Positions 8,751 through 16,610 of a DNA stretch of 64,000 nt are shown in pieces. The position numbers and the translations under genes were made by a program. Every line of letters begins with the position of its first letter. Within the stretch, counting starts at the first letter, position 1. The DNA comes from Sporosarcina aquimarina (GTDB taxonomy: Bacteria > Bacillota > Bacilli > Bacillales_A > Planococcaceae): NCBI RefSeq assembly GCF_019748715.1, contig NZ_JACLBZ010000002.1, positions 1 to 64,000 on the forward strand, in the 5' to 3' direction. The notes under the pieces were generated by a model. It saw only the letters and a program-made list of their open reading frames with translations, was not told where the DNA came from and did no database searches.

Positions 8751-9947
8751 TTAACGTCCCATGTCTTTCGGCAAGCCTAGTACGCGCTCGCCAATCGTAT
8801 TGCGTTGTACTTCACTCGTACCGCCACCGATTGTCTGTCCGAATGATGCGAGGAATAAATGTTGCCACTTCGGATCCGCTGCGGCATCCTTATCAAATAG
8901 CACGCCTTGGTGTCCTTGAATCTCCACTGCAAATGCAGAGAGTGCCTGGTTCAATTCAGTTACCACCAATTTATCGATGGATGTTTCCGCTCCTGGTTGA
9001 CCGTTTTTGATCGTAGTGGTCAGGTTTTTATAATAATTCAAGAGCGATCCGCGCACGCGGGCATAGAAATTCGCCAATTTTTGTCTGACTAAAGGATTTT
9101 CAATCAATGGTTTGCCATTTACTTTATACTGCTGTGCCAGTTCCACTGTATCGTTGAATTGCTTTTCGAGTGTGAAGAGTTCTGCACCGATCCCCGTACG
9201 CTCATGGAGCATCAAGGCAATCAGAACATGCCAGCCCGAGTCTACTTGTCCGACGATATCTGCATCTGTCGCTCCAGCGTCTGTCATATACACTTCGTTA
9301 AAGTCTTTGTGTCCGTCCATCTGCACGATCGGAAACGTTTCGACTCCTGGTTGATGCATATCCATCATGAACACCGTAATACCACGGTGCTTCTTTTCTG
9401 GGTGCGTACTCGTTCTTGTCAGAAGAAAGCATTTATCCGCCACGTGGCCAAAACTTGTCCAGACTTTCTGACCATTGATGAGCCAGCGGTCACCGTCTTT
9501 TACTGCACGTGTTTTCAGGCCTGTTAAATCCGACCCTGCGCCCGGCTCTGAATAGCCTTGGCACCATATTTCTTCACCTGTTAGGATTTTTTTCAAGTAT
9601 CTCTCTTTTTGTTCATCCGTCCCAATGTCGATCAATGTAGGACCTACCATATGGATCCCGATATAGTTGATGAGTGGCGGCGCTTTGACGCGTACCATTT
9701 CTTGGTGGTAGATGATTTCTTCCATCAAGCTGGCGTTGCGGCCGCCATATTCTTTCGGCCAGGCGATGGCTGCCCATCCGCCTTCATACAATTTATTTTG
9801 CCATGCACGTAACACACGTGAGTATTCATCCAGGTCTTCCGGCAAGTCGCGCTTGCCTTCTAGCCAGCCTTCAGGAAGGTTTGCTTCAAGCCATGTTCGT
9901 AGTTCGATTCTAAATTTTTCTTCTTTTTTTGTAAAAGAGAAATCCAC
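8751..9947 (-). CDS. Acyl-CoA dehydrogenase, larger partner subunit of a probable heteromer
   Basis: A 398-residue ACAD-fold protein with an intact flavin-binding loop CQGYSEPGAGSDL (129-141), the INGQKVWTS strand, and a C-terminal GGGTSEVQRNTIGERVLG (374-391). It lacks the REQFG motif that its partner has; the corresponding region reads ARVRGSLLNYYKNL. The glutamate of the usual YEG motif is a glycine here, so the base must come from another position, as in long-chain, isovaleryl and ChsE-type enzymes. The start is GTG at 9945-9947 with AAAGGA upstream. Twenty bases separate it from its partner, consistent with co-production. The predicted reaction is alpha,beta-desaturation of an acyl-CoA, with electrons passed to EtfAB. 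Confidence 0.9.
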   Translation of the reverse strand: MDFSFTKKEEKFRIELRTWLEANLPEGWLEGKRDLPEDLDEYSRVLRAWQNKLYEGGWAAIAWPKEYGGRNASLMEEIIYHQEMVRVKAPPLINYIGIHMVGPTLIDIGTDEQKERYLKKILTGEEIWCQGYSEPGAGSDLTGLKTRAVKDGDRWLINGQKVWTSFGHVADKCFLLTRTSTHPEKKHRGITVFMMDMHQPGVETFPIVQMDGHKDFNEVYMTDAGATDADIVGQVDSGWHVLIALMLHERTGIGAELFTLEKQFNDTVELAQQYKVNGKPLIENPLVRQKLANFYARVRGSLLNYYKNLTTTIKNGQPGAETSIDKLVVTELNQALSAFAVEIQGHQGVLFDKDAAADPKWQHLFLASFGQTIGGGTSEVQRNTIGERVLGLPKDMGR

Positions 9948-9978
9948 ACTCGCTCATCCTTTCTATCTCATTTATCGA

Positions 9979-10416
9979 TCAATTTGTAGCCGGAATCCAC
10001 TGTGGCAATGCACGGTCTTCCGTAATATCCACCCATGTCATTTGGATCGGCATACCGATTTCCAAATCTTTTTCTTCGCAATTCAAGATGTTGCCCATAA
10101 TTTTCACTTCTGGCACTTTGTCAAGCTGTGCGAGTGCGATAATCGTCGGTAACTCATCCTGGAAACCTGGTAAGAATGGACGGTAGGAAACCACATACGA
10201 ATAGACTGTGGCTTTAATATCGTCGCCGAACTGTTCCCAGCTGACGTTTTCACTTCCGCATTTTGCGCACGTAGGGCCCGGCGGTTGTGAGTACGCATTA
10301 CAGTCATCACATTTTTGCAGAGCTAGTTGGTGTTTGTCCGCTGCATCCCAGTACGGAGCATTATCTATATCTTTCAATGGAATGGGTTTTTGGTAAGCAG
10401 TCTTTGCTTGTGTCAT
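9979..10416 (-). CDS. DUF35 zinc-ribbon/OB-fold protein, partner of the thiolase-like aldolase
   Basis: A 145-residue DUF35 protein: an N-terminal helix (PYWDAADKHQL), a rubredoxin-like zinc ribbon with Cys36, Cys39, Cys50 and Cys53, then an OB fold. Free-standing or fused DUF35 domains bind thiolase-fold enzymes and shape their acyl-CoA site; in the actinobacterial case the domain is fused to the hydratase ChsH2, while here it is a separate gene directly after the aldolase. ATG at 10414-10416 was chosen over an upstream in-frame start because it has CTAGGAGG seven bases before it; the longer version would overlap the preceding gene by 70 bp. Confidence 0.9.
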   Translation of the reverse strand: MTQAKTAYQKPIPLKDIDNAPYWDAADKHQLALQKCDDCNAYSQPPGPTCAKCGSENVSWEQFGDDIKATVYSYVVSYRPFLPGFQDELPTIIALAQLDKVPEVKIMGNILNCEEKDLEIGMPIQMTWVDITEDRALPQWIPATN

Positions 10417-10427
10417 AGTTATTCCTC

Positions 10428-11588
10428 CTAGTTTCGTAAGATCATGGCGCCTGCGATATCCGGTCCAGCCCAACCGGTACAAATACCGATCTTGCAATCT
10501 TCTACTTGGCGGTCGGTTCCTTTGTAGTCATGGCGCAGCTGTCTGACGATTTCAATGGCATTGTTCATTCCGTGTGTGTAACCTTCGGATAGCATGCCGC
10601 CCGCTGTATTGGTTGGTAGTTTACCGCCGATCTTCAAGTTGCCTTCTGCAACGAAATCTCCCACTTCTCCACGTTTCGCAAATCCGTATGCTTCAAGCTG
10701 TCGCATAACAACCCAGCTGAAGCAGTCATAGATGGAGGCAACATCGATATCGTCCGGTGTCACACCAGCGTTTTCATAGAGCTCTTCCGCTACGTAATCA
10801 GAAGCAACCTGGTCGATATCGTTCCAGTAGTGAGCGTGCGGATGGCATTGTCTTGCCGCCATCCCCATGATATAGACCGGTTTTGACGCGCAGTCTTTTG
10901 CTTTTTTAGCAGACGTTACGATGATCGCATTTCCTTCATCGAGTTCCAGGCATGAATCATGAATATTGAATGGAGAACTAATATCCGGTGTAGCGAGATA
11001 GTTTTCCATCGTTAACGGCTTACCATGCAGGAAAGCTTTTGGATTTCGTTGCGCATGCTCATAGAAGCTCAAGCACACGTGCCCGAGATGTTCTTTCGTA
11101 ATGCCCGTTTCATGCATATGACGTGTCGCATACATGCCGAACCATTGCGATGGGCTTGCCGATCCGTACGGAATCACGAAGCTTCCGCCTGTGAGCGCTC
11201 TCTGCAGCATATCGGGATCATATCCGCGACCTACACGAGTTCCCGAGCTACCGTTCATGGAACGATAGATCAATACCGTGTTCAGCTGGCCGGCTTCAAT
11301 GAGCGCCACTGCATCCGCAATGAGCATTTCCGTACTCGCTCCGCCGCCCTGGATATCCTTAACATACTTCGGTCGTACACCAAGATAGGTTGCTAGTTGG
11401 TGGGACGTACAGGAATCCCCTTCGTTATAGTTCATGAATCCGTCGATGTCCGTCGCTTTCAAGCCCGCATCTTTGATTGCTGCGTTGGCCGCATCGAGCG
11501 CCAAATGCAGAGGCGTTTTTCCCGATTTTCTTGAACGTTCGCTCTCTCCTACGCCTACAATGGCATAGCGGTCCTTAATAGTTCCCAT
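10428..11588 (-). CDS. Thiolase-fold acyl-CoA aldolase-like protein (Ltp2/Sal type)
   Basis: A 386-residue thiolase-superfamily protein of the lipid-transfer/SCP-x-like group. The nucleophilic cysteine of true thiolases is absent: the site reads QGGGASTEM (80-88). The C-terminal histidine of the GHP motif is replaced in GGMLSEGYTHG (330-340). It instead has Tyr287 in SIYDCFSW and Tyr337 in GYTHG, 50 residues apart, which is the spacing I recall for the two catalytic tyrosines of the steroid side-chain aldolase Ltp2. The predicted reaction is retro-aldol cleavage of a beta-hydroxyacyl-CoA into an aldehyde or ketone and a shorter acyl-CoA. Adjacent DUF35 and MaoC genes support this. Ribosome site TAGGAGGA. 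A non-catalytic thiolase-like role is the main alternative. Confidence 0.88.
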   Translation of the reverse strand: MGTIKDRYAIVGVGESERSRKSGKTPLHLALDAANAAIKDAGLKATDIDGFMNYNEGDSCTSHQLATYLGVRPKYVKDIQGGGASTEMLIADAVALIEAGQLNTVLIYRSMNGSSGTRVGRGYDPDMLQRALTGGSFVIPYGSASPSQWFGMYATRHMHETGITKEHLGHVCLSFYEHAQRNPKAFLHGKPLTMENYLATPDISSPFNIHDSCLELDEGNAIIVTSAKKAKDCASKPVYIMGMAARQCHPHAHYWNDIDQVASDYVAEELYENAGVTPDDIDVASIYDCFSWVVMRQLEAYGFAKRGEVGDFVAEGNLKIGGKLPTNTAGGMLSEGYTHGMNNAIEIVRQLRHDYKGTDRQVEDCKIGICTGWAGPDIAGAMILRN

Positions 11589-11616
11589 AGATATATTCCT
11601 CCTATTTCACGTCTGT

Positions 11617-12042
11617 TTATGTCAGTTGTAAGATGGCGCTGCCTGATCCGACTACTTCTCCCGATACTTTCTCGGCCGTCAGATCTAGTGCGATCCATCG
11701 CTTGCCATCTTCTTCATATGTTCGTTTGACAACACCCGTGCAGCGTATTTCATCGCCCGGTACCGTCATTTTGCCGAAACGCATCTTAAAATTTGCGACG
11801 CGTGCTCCCTTGCCAGCAATTTTCATCACATATTCCCCAAGGAAACCCATTACGAGCATGCCGTGCGCTATGACGCCATCCATTCCGATTTTCTGCGCAA
11901 AACCATCGTCCAGATGCAACGGATTAAAATCCCCGGAAGCACCTGCATATTGTGCTAGTTGCACTTTCGTAATCGGCGGCTTCACCATCGGTTCAAGTTT
12001 CTGATCCACAGTCAATTCTTCCAACACCCAATCTTTGATCAT
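11617..12042 (-). CDS. MaoC-fold enoyl-CoA hydratase, catalytic subunit
   Basis: A 141-residue hot-dog protein carrying the complete hydratase-2 motif: ASGDFNPLHLDD, with Asp38 and His43 as the expected catalytic pair, followed by the conserved AHGMLVMGFL helix (about 65-74). It hydrates an enoyl-CoA to a beta-hydroxyacyl-CoA. The neighbouring hot-dog protein has a degenerate copy of the motif, so the two probably form a heteromer with one working site per pair, as ChsH1-ChsH2 do. The gene has a GGGAGG ribosome site and lies 15 bp after its partner. Confidence 0.92.
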   Translation of the reverse strand: MIKDWVLEELTVDQKLEPMVKPPITKVQLAQYAGASGDFNPLHLDDGFAQKIGMDGVIAHGMLVMGFLGEYVMKIAGKGARVANFKMRFGKMTVPGDEIRCTGVVKRTYEEDGKRWIALDLTAEKVSGEVVGSGSAILQLT

Positions 12043-12057
12043 ACGAAGTCCCTCCCA

Positions 12058-12501
12058 TTAGTTTTTCGCTGCGCGATAGACGATATTCATTCGGCTAATA
12101 CAGACCAGTTCGCCTGTTGGATCTTTCATTTCCGTATCAAGCTTCAAGAACTGCATTTTTCCGCTCTTTCCTTCTTTGTCATACAGATCACTTACTTTGA
12201 TCTGGCAACGTAGTTGATCTCCTATGCGGATCGGTTTGTAGTAGAGGAATTCTTGCTCACCGTGCAACATCCGCCGATGGTCAAGTTGTAAGGGCATTTC
12301 TACTTTGCTGTCGTTCATCGCAATCGGGAATGTGGGCGGGACAATTAGCCCTTCGTATGCCGACTCCTTCGCATATCTGTCGTCTGTATAGAGTGGATTG
12401 TCGTCTCCGATGGCAGTGGCGAATTGGCCGACATGCCGACTTTCGACTTCAAACACGTATTCGTCGCTCATTAAGCCTATAACACTTTTATCCAAGTCCA
12501 T
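12058..12501 (-). CDS. FAS1-like MaoC N-type hydratase, structural partner
   Basis: A 147-residue protein of the FAS1-like dehydratase / MaoC N-terminal group. Where the active form has GDxNPLH, this one has GDDNPLY (32-38), so the catalytic histidine is replaced by tyrosine. Such degenerate halves form part of the acyl-CoA pocket when paired with an intact MaoC subunit. It contains the IVPPTFPI segment and the LHGEQEFLYYKPI segment typical of this group. AGGAGG ribosome site; second gene of the operon, 14 bp after the synthetase gene. Confidence 0.9.
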   Translation of the reverse strand: MDLDKSVIGLMSDEYVFEVESRHVGQFATAIGDDNPLYTDDRYAKESAYEGLIVPPTFPIAMNDSKVEMPLQLDHRRMLHGEQEFLYYKPIRIGDQLRCQIKVSDLYDKEGKSGKMQFLKLDTEMKDPTGELVCISRMNIVYRAAKN

Positions 12502-12515
12502 TTTCCATCCTCCTC

Positions 12516-14669
12516 TTATTTGGTGATGATCAATGCATCTGCCGCTACAATTCCGTCTTCGTAAACGATTAACGGGTTAATGTCTATTTCCTGAATAATA
12601 TCCGAGTAGTCTTCAATTAATCTAGAAACCTTCAATAACACGTCGATGATTGCTTCTTGATCGACGGGCTTTTTATTGCGTACGCCTTGTAGGATTTGAT
12701 AGCCCTTCAAGCTTTCCATCTTATCGATAGCATCTTGTCTTGTGATCGGTGCGACACGGAAAGATACATCTTTGAAGACTTCTACAAAGACACCGCCGAG
12801 ACCAAACATAATGACAGGACCGAATGTCGGATCACTTGTTACACCGACGATGACTTCCACACCTTCCGGCAACATTTCCTGGACGGATATGCCGTGAAGA
12901 TCCGCTGTCGGGCAATGTTCTTTTGCACTGCCGTAGATTTCCTTGAACGCCTGGCGCACTTCCTGCCCGTTCTGGACATTCAGCCGAATGCCGTTGACTT
13001 CCGTCTTATGCGGAATATCAGGCGAATCGATTTTCATGACAACCGGATACCCCATGTTATTAGCAGCTTGTACTGCAGCATCCTCCGTCTTGGCAGTGAT
13101 TCGCTTCGCTGTGCGGATACCGTACGCGGAGAGAATTTCGCTCGACTGCGATTCGCTCAACGTTTGGTTTGCGGGTAACAAGTGCCGGATGTTCGATACG
13201 TCCAGTTCTGTTCTTGCCGGCCCATCGCTGATTTTGTGCGCCTTTCTGTAAGCCTCTGCATAATCCACTAATTTTGCCAACGAGCGGATAGGATTCATGT
13301 CACCGAGAATGAACGGGATACCGTTGTCCTCGAGATACTGGACGCCTTTTGGAATAGACATGCCTTTTAGCGGGAAGTTCGATATCATCACGAACTTATC
13401 CGAGTTCTTGCATATCTCAACGAATTCCTGAAGGAGCGGTGTGTTTTCATCCCAGTGAATAGGGAACTCAGGGAATAAGATGATGTCCGTATCCGGATCA
13501 TTGACTAGTACTTTTAATGGTGCGAGATACAATTCTGGATTGGTAATCGATGCGGCTGCAGTTAAATCAACCGGATTGGAAGCACTTGCAAAATCAGGAA
13601 TGTTTTTCTCAATTTCTTTTCGTACTTTATCGCTTAGCGCATGGATGTTTAATCCGTACGACTCACAACGATCCGCTTCGTTGATTCCTCTGCCGCCTGA
13701 ACTCGTGACGATAACTGTATTTTTGCCTGTCGGGAGTTTATTGGCCAAGAATAATTTAGAGAATGAAAGAATATCATCGTAATCGTCCGCACGCACAATG
13801 CCTGCTTGCTTGAAGAATCCGTCATATACTTTATCAGCACCAGCCAATGAGCCGGTATGTGATGCCGCTGCACGACTGCCTGCGCTGCTTCGTCCGGACT
13901 TCATGATGACGATCGGTTTATTGATTTGAAGCGCGAATTTCGCTAGTTTCCGTAACTTGGCTGCGTTTTTCTCGCCTTCCAAATAGCCGCTTGCTACTTT
14001 TGTTTTTGAGTCATGCAACATGTATTCAATAACATCGGAGAAGCTCACATCGACTTCATTGCCGACACTGACGAAGTAATTAAACGTCAAACCATGTTGA
14101 GCTGCCGCAATATATGTCAACACGCCAAACGCTCCACTTTGCGTAACAAATCCCACTTCACGTTTCTTGCCAAGCGGCACATTCGTGAGTCCTGGAGAGA
14201 ATGTCCCCATCAAGCCATTTGTTGTATTGAGAAGACCTACACAGTTCGGGCCGATCAATCGCATATGGTATTGTTCCGCGATTTCTTTCAGGCGGTTTTG
14301 TGCAACAATTCCTTCTTCTCCGATCTCCGAGTAGCCGGATGCAAAGACGATCGCCGCCTTGACACCGCTTTTGCCACAATCGATCAAACATTTCTCTACT
14401 TGATGAATGCCGACACAGAGAATAGCCAAATCGACTTGTTCCGGTGTATCGCCAACGCTTGCGTAACAAGGTAATTCTCCAATTTCTTTCGATGTAGGAT
14501 GGATGGGGTAGATCTCGCCTTCAAAGCCTGCGTCTAATAGCGCTTTCAATTGCAAGTAACCAATTTTATTCGTGTTTTCCGAAGCACCTAGTACGGCAAC
14601 TCTTTTTGGGTTGAATAAGGGATCCAACTCAATATTCGATGGTAGTACTTCATTCATCATTTTCATCAT
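12516..14669 (-). CDS. ADP-forming acyl-CoA synthetase
   Basis: About 717 residues of the NDP-forming acetyl/acyl-CoA synthetase family: an N-terminal CoA-binding domain (LFNPKRVAVLGASENTNKIG), a succinyl-CoA-ligase-like middle with SHTGSLAG (the region of the phosphorylated histidine), and a C-terminal ATP-grasp domain (about 500-717, with VMKIDSPDIPHKTEV and FGLGGVFVEVF). It converts acid + CoA + ATP to acyl-CoA + ADP + phosphate, and the reaction is reversible. As first gene of the operon it may activate the substrate or make ATP from a product thioester. I chose ATG at 14667-14669, with GAGGTG five bases upstream; several ATG codons follow closely, so the exact start is uncertain. Confidence 0.92.
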   Translation of the reverse strand: MMKMMNEVLPSNIELDPLFNPKRVAVLGASENTNKIGYLQLKALLDAGFEGEIYPIHPTSKEIGELPCYASVGDTPEQVDLAILCVGIHQVEKCLIDCGKSGVKAAIVFASGYSEIGEEGIVAQNRLKEIAEQYHMRLIGPNCVGLLNTTNGLMGTFSPGLTNVPLGKKREVGFVTQSGAFGVLTYIAAAQHGLTFNYFVSVGNEVDVSFSDVIEYMLHDSKTKVASGYLEGEKNAAKLRKLAKFALQINKPIVIMKSGRSSAGSRAAASHTGSLAGADKVYDGFFKQAGIVRADDYDDILSFSKLFLANKLPTGKNTVIVTSSGGRGINEADRCESYGLNIHALSDKVRKEIEKNIPDFASASNPVDLTAAASITNPELYLAPLKVLVNDPDTDIILFPEFPIHWDENTPLLQEFVEICKNSDKFVMISNFPLKGMSIPKGVQYLEDNGIPFILGDMNPIRSLAKLVDYAEAYRKAHKISDGPARTELDVSNIRHLLPANQTLSESQSSEILSAYGIRTAKRITAKTEDAAVQAANNMGYPVVMKIDSPDIPHKTEVNGIRLNVQNGQEVRQAFKEIYGSAKEHCPTADLHGISVQEMLPEGVEVIVGVTSDPTFGPVIMFGLGGVFVEVFKDVSFRVAPITRQDAIDKMESLKGYQILQGVRNKKPVDQEAIIDVLLKVSRLIEDYSDIIQEIDINPLIVYEDGIVAADALIITK

Positions 14670-14700
14670 CTCTTCACCTCTACGCTTTCTTATCAACTTT

Positions 14701-14724
14701 TTCTATTTACTTGCTTGAATAGAA
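14701..14724. promoter_or_regulatory. Candidate operator over the catabolic-operon promoter
   Basis: Perfect inverted repeat TTCTATT (14701-14707) / AATAGAA (14718-14724) with a 10-base spacer. Its right arm touches a minus-strand TATGAT hexamer (14724-14729) that is the best -10 candidate for the operon, so a protein bound here would cover the start of transcription. No -35 hexamer of good quality was found, and no regulator gene is adjacent. Confidence 0.35.
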
Positions 14725-14729
14725 TCATA

Positions 14730-14976
14730 GCAAAGTGGTTTTTCCATTACTTTTTCTTTTTTGAATTAAGTAATTAATTTTATTAGGTCTGGAAAAATAG
14801 TAAATGGAGTGGCGGACACTCGACAGTAAAGAGTTTTTAAATTTTTCAATTTTTCAATCAGTATACGTGCCCCCGACTCTCGTGAACGATCACCGCGACA
14901 ATGGAGCGGGACAAGCGCTTTTCTTGTGCTTTTCCATACCATTCACTCTACAGCTGAAAGTCTAGTAATCAAATCA
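14730..14976. other. Non-coding stretch upstream of the catabolic operon
   Basis: AT-rich DNA with an AATTAATTACTTAATT-like near-palindrome around 14763-14779, then a more GC-rich piece (14880-14930) with AGCGCTTTTCTTGTGCTTTT, which looks like a worn copy of the dispersed intergenic repeats found elsewhere in the window. No gene is supported. Confidence 0.35.
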
Positions 14977-15013
14977 AAAAAACGCTTTGCAATAGGGTCG
15001 CAAACCGTTTTTT
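14977..15013. terminator. Terminator of the serine hydrolase gene
   Basis: Arms AAAAAACGCTTTGC (14977-14990) and GCAAACCGTTTTTT (15000-15013), 13 of 14 bases paired, with runs of A and T at the outer ends, so it can act in both directions. It lies 57 bp beyond the end of the minus-strand hydrolase gene. Confidence 0.7.
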
Positions 15014-15070
15014 ATCTCTATTTAACTTCTTTCCTCATCACAAATCGGTATATTTCGAAGATGCCAAAAG

Positions 15071-16111
15071 TTATGATCCCACAGAAACAGCAAGCCGCAT
15101 CGCCAACCGTATAGGAAGTGCCGGATTCGCCATTTGATTTACATCTCCAACAAAAAAGATGTCCTGCATAGGATGATAGAAGGCAAACGAACCCGTTGAG
15201 CCGGAATGCCCTACCAGCTCCCCTTTACCCGTAAACAGAGTGGCGAGACCACTTAGGGGTACTATCATAAATCCAGCGCCATATTGAATAGGATACATGC
15301 TGACTTGCAACTTGTTCATTGTTTTCAATTCATTGAAAATGGTTTGATTAAATAACTTTCCTCCAAAGAATGACTTGAGGAATATCATTAATTCACGTGC
15401 CGTAGAAATACCACCACTGGCACGGCTGCTTCTTATGAATTTTGGACGATACAAGACGATATCCTTATAATAAACAGCTGGAACGACATCGTCATCACTT
15501 TTCAGGAGACAGGTTTTTCTGAGTTCTAATGGGTCAAAAATAAATTGTTGATACACATCTTCCAATGTCGAGTCCGTGACAGTTTCGATAATCTCTCCAA
15601 GTAAATCAAAGTTTATATTCGAATAGTGAGCCCTTTTTCCCGTACCAGGCACGAAATGTGGTTTCAGTTGCTTAGTCATCGCGATCTTATCATCAAAATT
15701 AAATTGCCGATCTTCGTAGATCGCACGTTTTTTTGCCTTGTTACTGCCTTCTTCAAAAATATCAGGCAATCCACTAGTTTGAAATAATAAATTAGATAGG
15801 ATCAGCCCCGTGGAATAGTCCTGTCTTTTGTACATATGAAGTTGGCTCAGCGTATCCTTTGTTAAATATTTTGCTACTTCATCATCGAGCGACAGTTTTC
15901 CCTGCTCTTTCAAAATTAAAATACAAGTAGTAGTAAATAGCTTTGTGATGCTTGCCATAAGGAATGGTGTATCGATATTCTTTCCACCGTATCCAGTGCC
16001 GTAAGAAAAGTCGCCATCCATGTTTTCCACGAAGAGCACGGCTTCATGTATTTGATTGGTTTTTGTCGTTCGTTCAAAGATCCTGTCGATTTTTTGTTTA
16101 GTTCTTTCCAT
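15071..16111 (-). CDS. Serine hydrolase of the class C beta-lactamase / penicillin-binding family
   Basis: A 346-residue beta-lactamase-fold protein: SITK (near residue 53) is the SxxK nucleophile motif, YSNINFDLLG (near 162) is the YxN motif, and GHSGSTGSF (near 304) replaces the KTG box. No signal peptide or transmembrane segment is visible, so it may act in the cytoplasm, as an esterase or peptidase, rather than as a true beta-lactamase. It is a single-gene unit with its own terminator. The GGAGGA ribosome site is unusually far (14 bases) from the ATG at 16109-16111, so the start is only probable. Confidence 0.85.
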   Translation of the reverse strand: MERTKQKIDRIFERTTKTNQIHEAVLFVENMDGDFSYGTGYGGKNIDTPFLMASITKLFTTTCILILKEQGKLSLDDEVAKYLTKDTLSQLHMYKRQDYSTGLILSNLLFQTSGLPDIFEEGSNKAKKRAIYEDRQFNFDDKIAMTKQLKPHFVPGTGKRAHYSNINFDLLGEIIETVTDSTLEDVYQQFIFDPLELRKTCLLKSDDDVVPAVYYKDIVLYRPKFIRSSRASGGISTARELMIFLKSFFGGKLFNQTIFNELKTMNKLQVSMYPIQYGAGFMIVPLSGLATLFTGKGELVGHSGSTGSFAFYHPMQDIFFVGDVNQMANPALPIRLAMRLAVSVGS

Positions 16112-16277
16112 AATAAAATCTTGATCCTCCCCGGTCGTATTGCAGACAATTAAATCTTTTTAAAACTACGTCTATTTACTACCCAATATGCCACAATCCG
16201 GAGCCGCTACTGAAAAATTTTTGTTACAACATGCAGGACATAAAAGGCAAGTCCGCCGACCGTGGCAATGTATCTTT

Positions 16278-16403
16278 GCACCGCACCAAAACACAGCTGA
16301 ACCGAACGAAAAACCTCCCAACCGAACATTTACTCAACCGCACCGCACCAAACCACCCACAGAACGATCCAAACTAGCCGCCCACCGCACATTTACTCAA
16401 TCC
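16278..16403. repeat. Two-copy imperfect tandem repeat of about 62-64 bp
   Basis: Unit A (16278-16339) and unit B (16340-16403) both begin GCACCGCACCAAA and end with ACATTTACTCAA plus a few bases, with diverged A/C-rich sequence between. The strand bias (almost no G or T runs on the plus strand) is strong. An open frame of 92 codons across it is proline/threonine-rich, lacks a ribosome site and reads like repeat DNA, so I do not call a gene. Confidence 0.6.
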
Positions 16404-16442
16404 AACGTTAGAGAGAGCAATCGTTTTGCTCGCACAAAAACA
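16404..16442. other. Non-coding remainder of the 16.1-16.6 kb gap
   Basis: The stretch from 16112 to 16610 holds no gene. Apart from the tandem repeat (16278-16403) and the terminator hairpin (16443-16488), I see nothing in it. Confidence 0.5.
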
Positions 16443-16488
16443 AAACCCGCTCGAATTATCAGGTAATCCTGACATTTCGAGTGGGTTT
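16443..16488 (-). terminator. Long terminator hairpin, copy 1 of a related pair
   Basis: Outer arms AAACCCGCTCGAA (16443-16455) and TTCGAGTGGGTTT (16476-16488) with an inner arm pair ATCAGG/CCTGA. On the minus strand it is followed by TTTTGTTTTTG, fitting termination of the DUF1450/cupin operon. It is clearly similar to the hairpin after parC at 20318. Confidence 0.75.
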
Positions 16489-16610
16489 CGATCTCCGCTT
16501 TGTTTGTTTGTTTCTTCACGATATGCTGCATCGGTCATGCATTCGACTGTCAGGATTTAATTCAGTCTATCAATTCACCTCGTCAATACTCAATCTGCAC
16601 GATTTCTCGT

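Noticed and set aside
2665..14669. Naming the catabolic operon a steroid or bile-acid degradation cluster
   Set aside because: The gene set matches the side-chain module only; no ring-degrading genes are seen, and Firmicutes are not known to degrade the steroid skeleton, so the substrate is left open.
15071..16111. Calling the serine hydrolase a beta-lactamase resistance gene
   Set aside because: No signal peptide, and the KTG box is replaced by HSG; the family is broad (esterases, peptidases).
16188..16466. 92-codon plus-strand open frame with Pro/Thr/Arg-rich product
   Set aside because: Lies across the 62-bp tandem repeat and a terminator, has no ribosome site and low-complexity composition.
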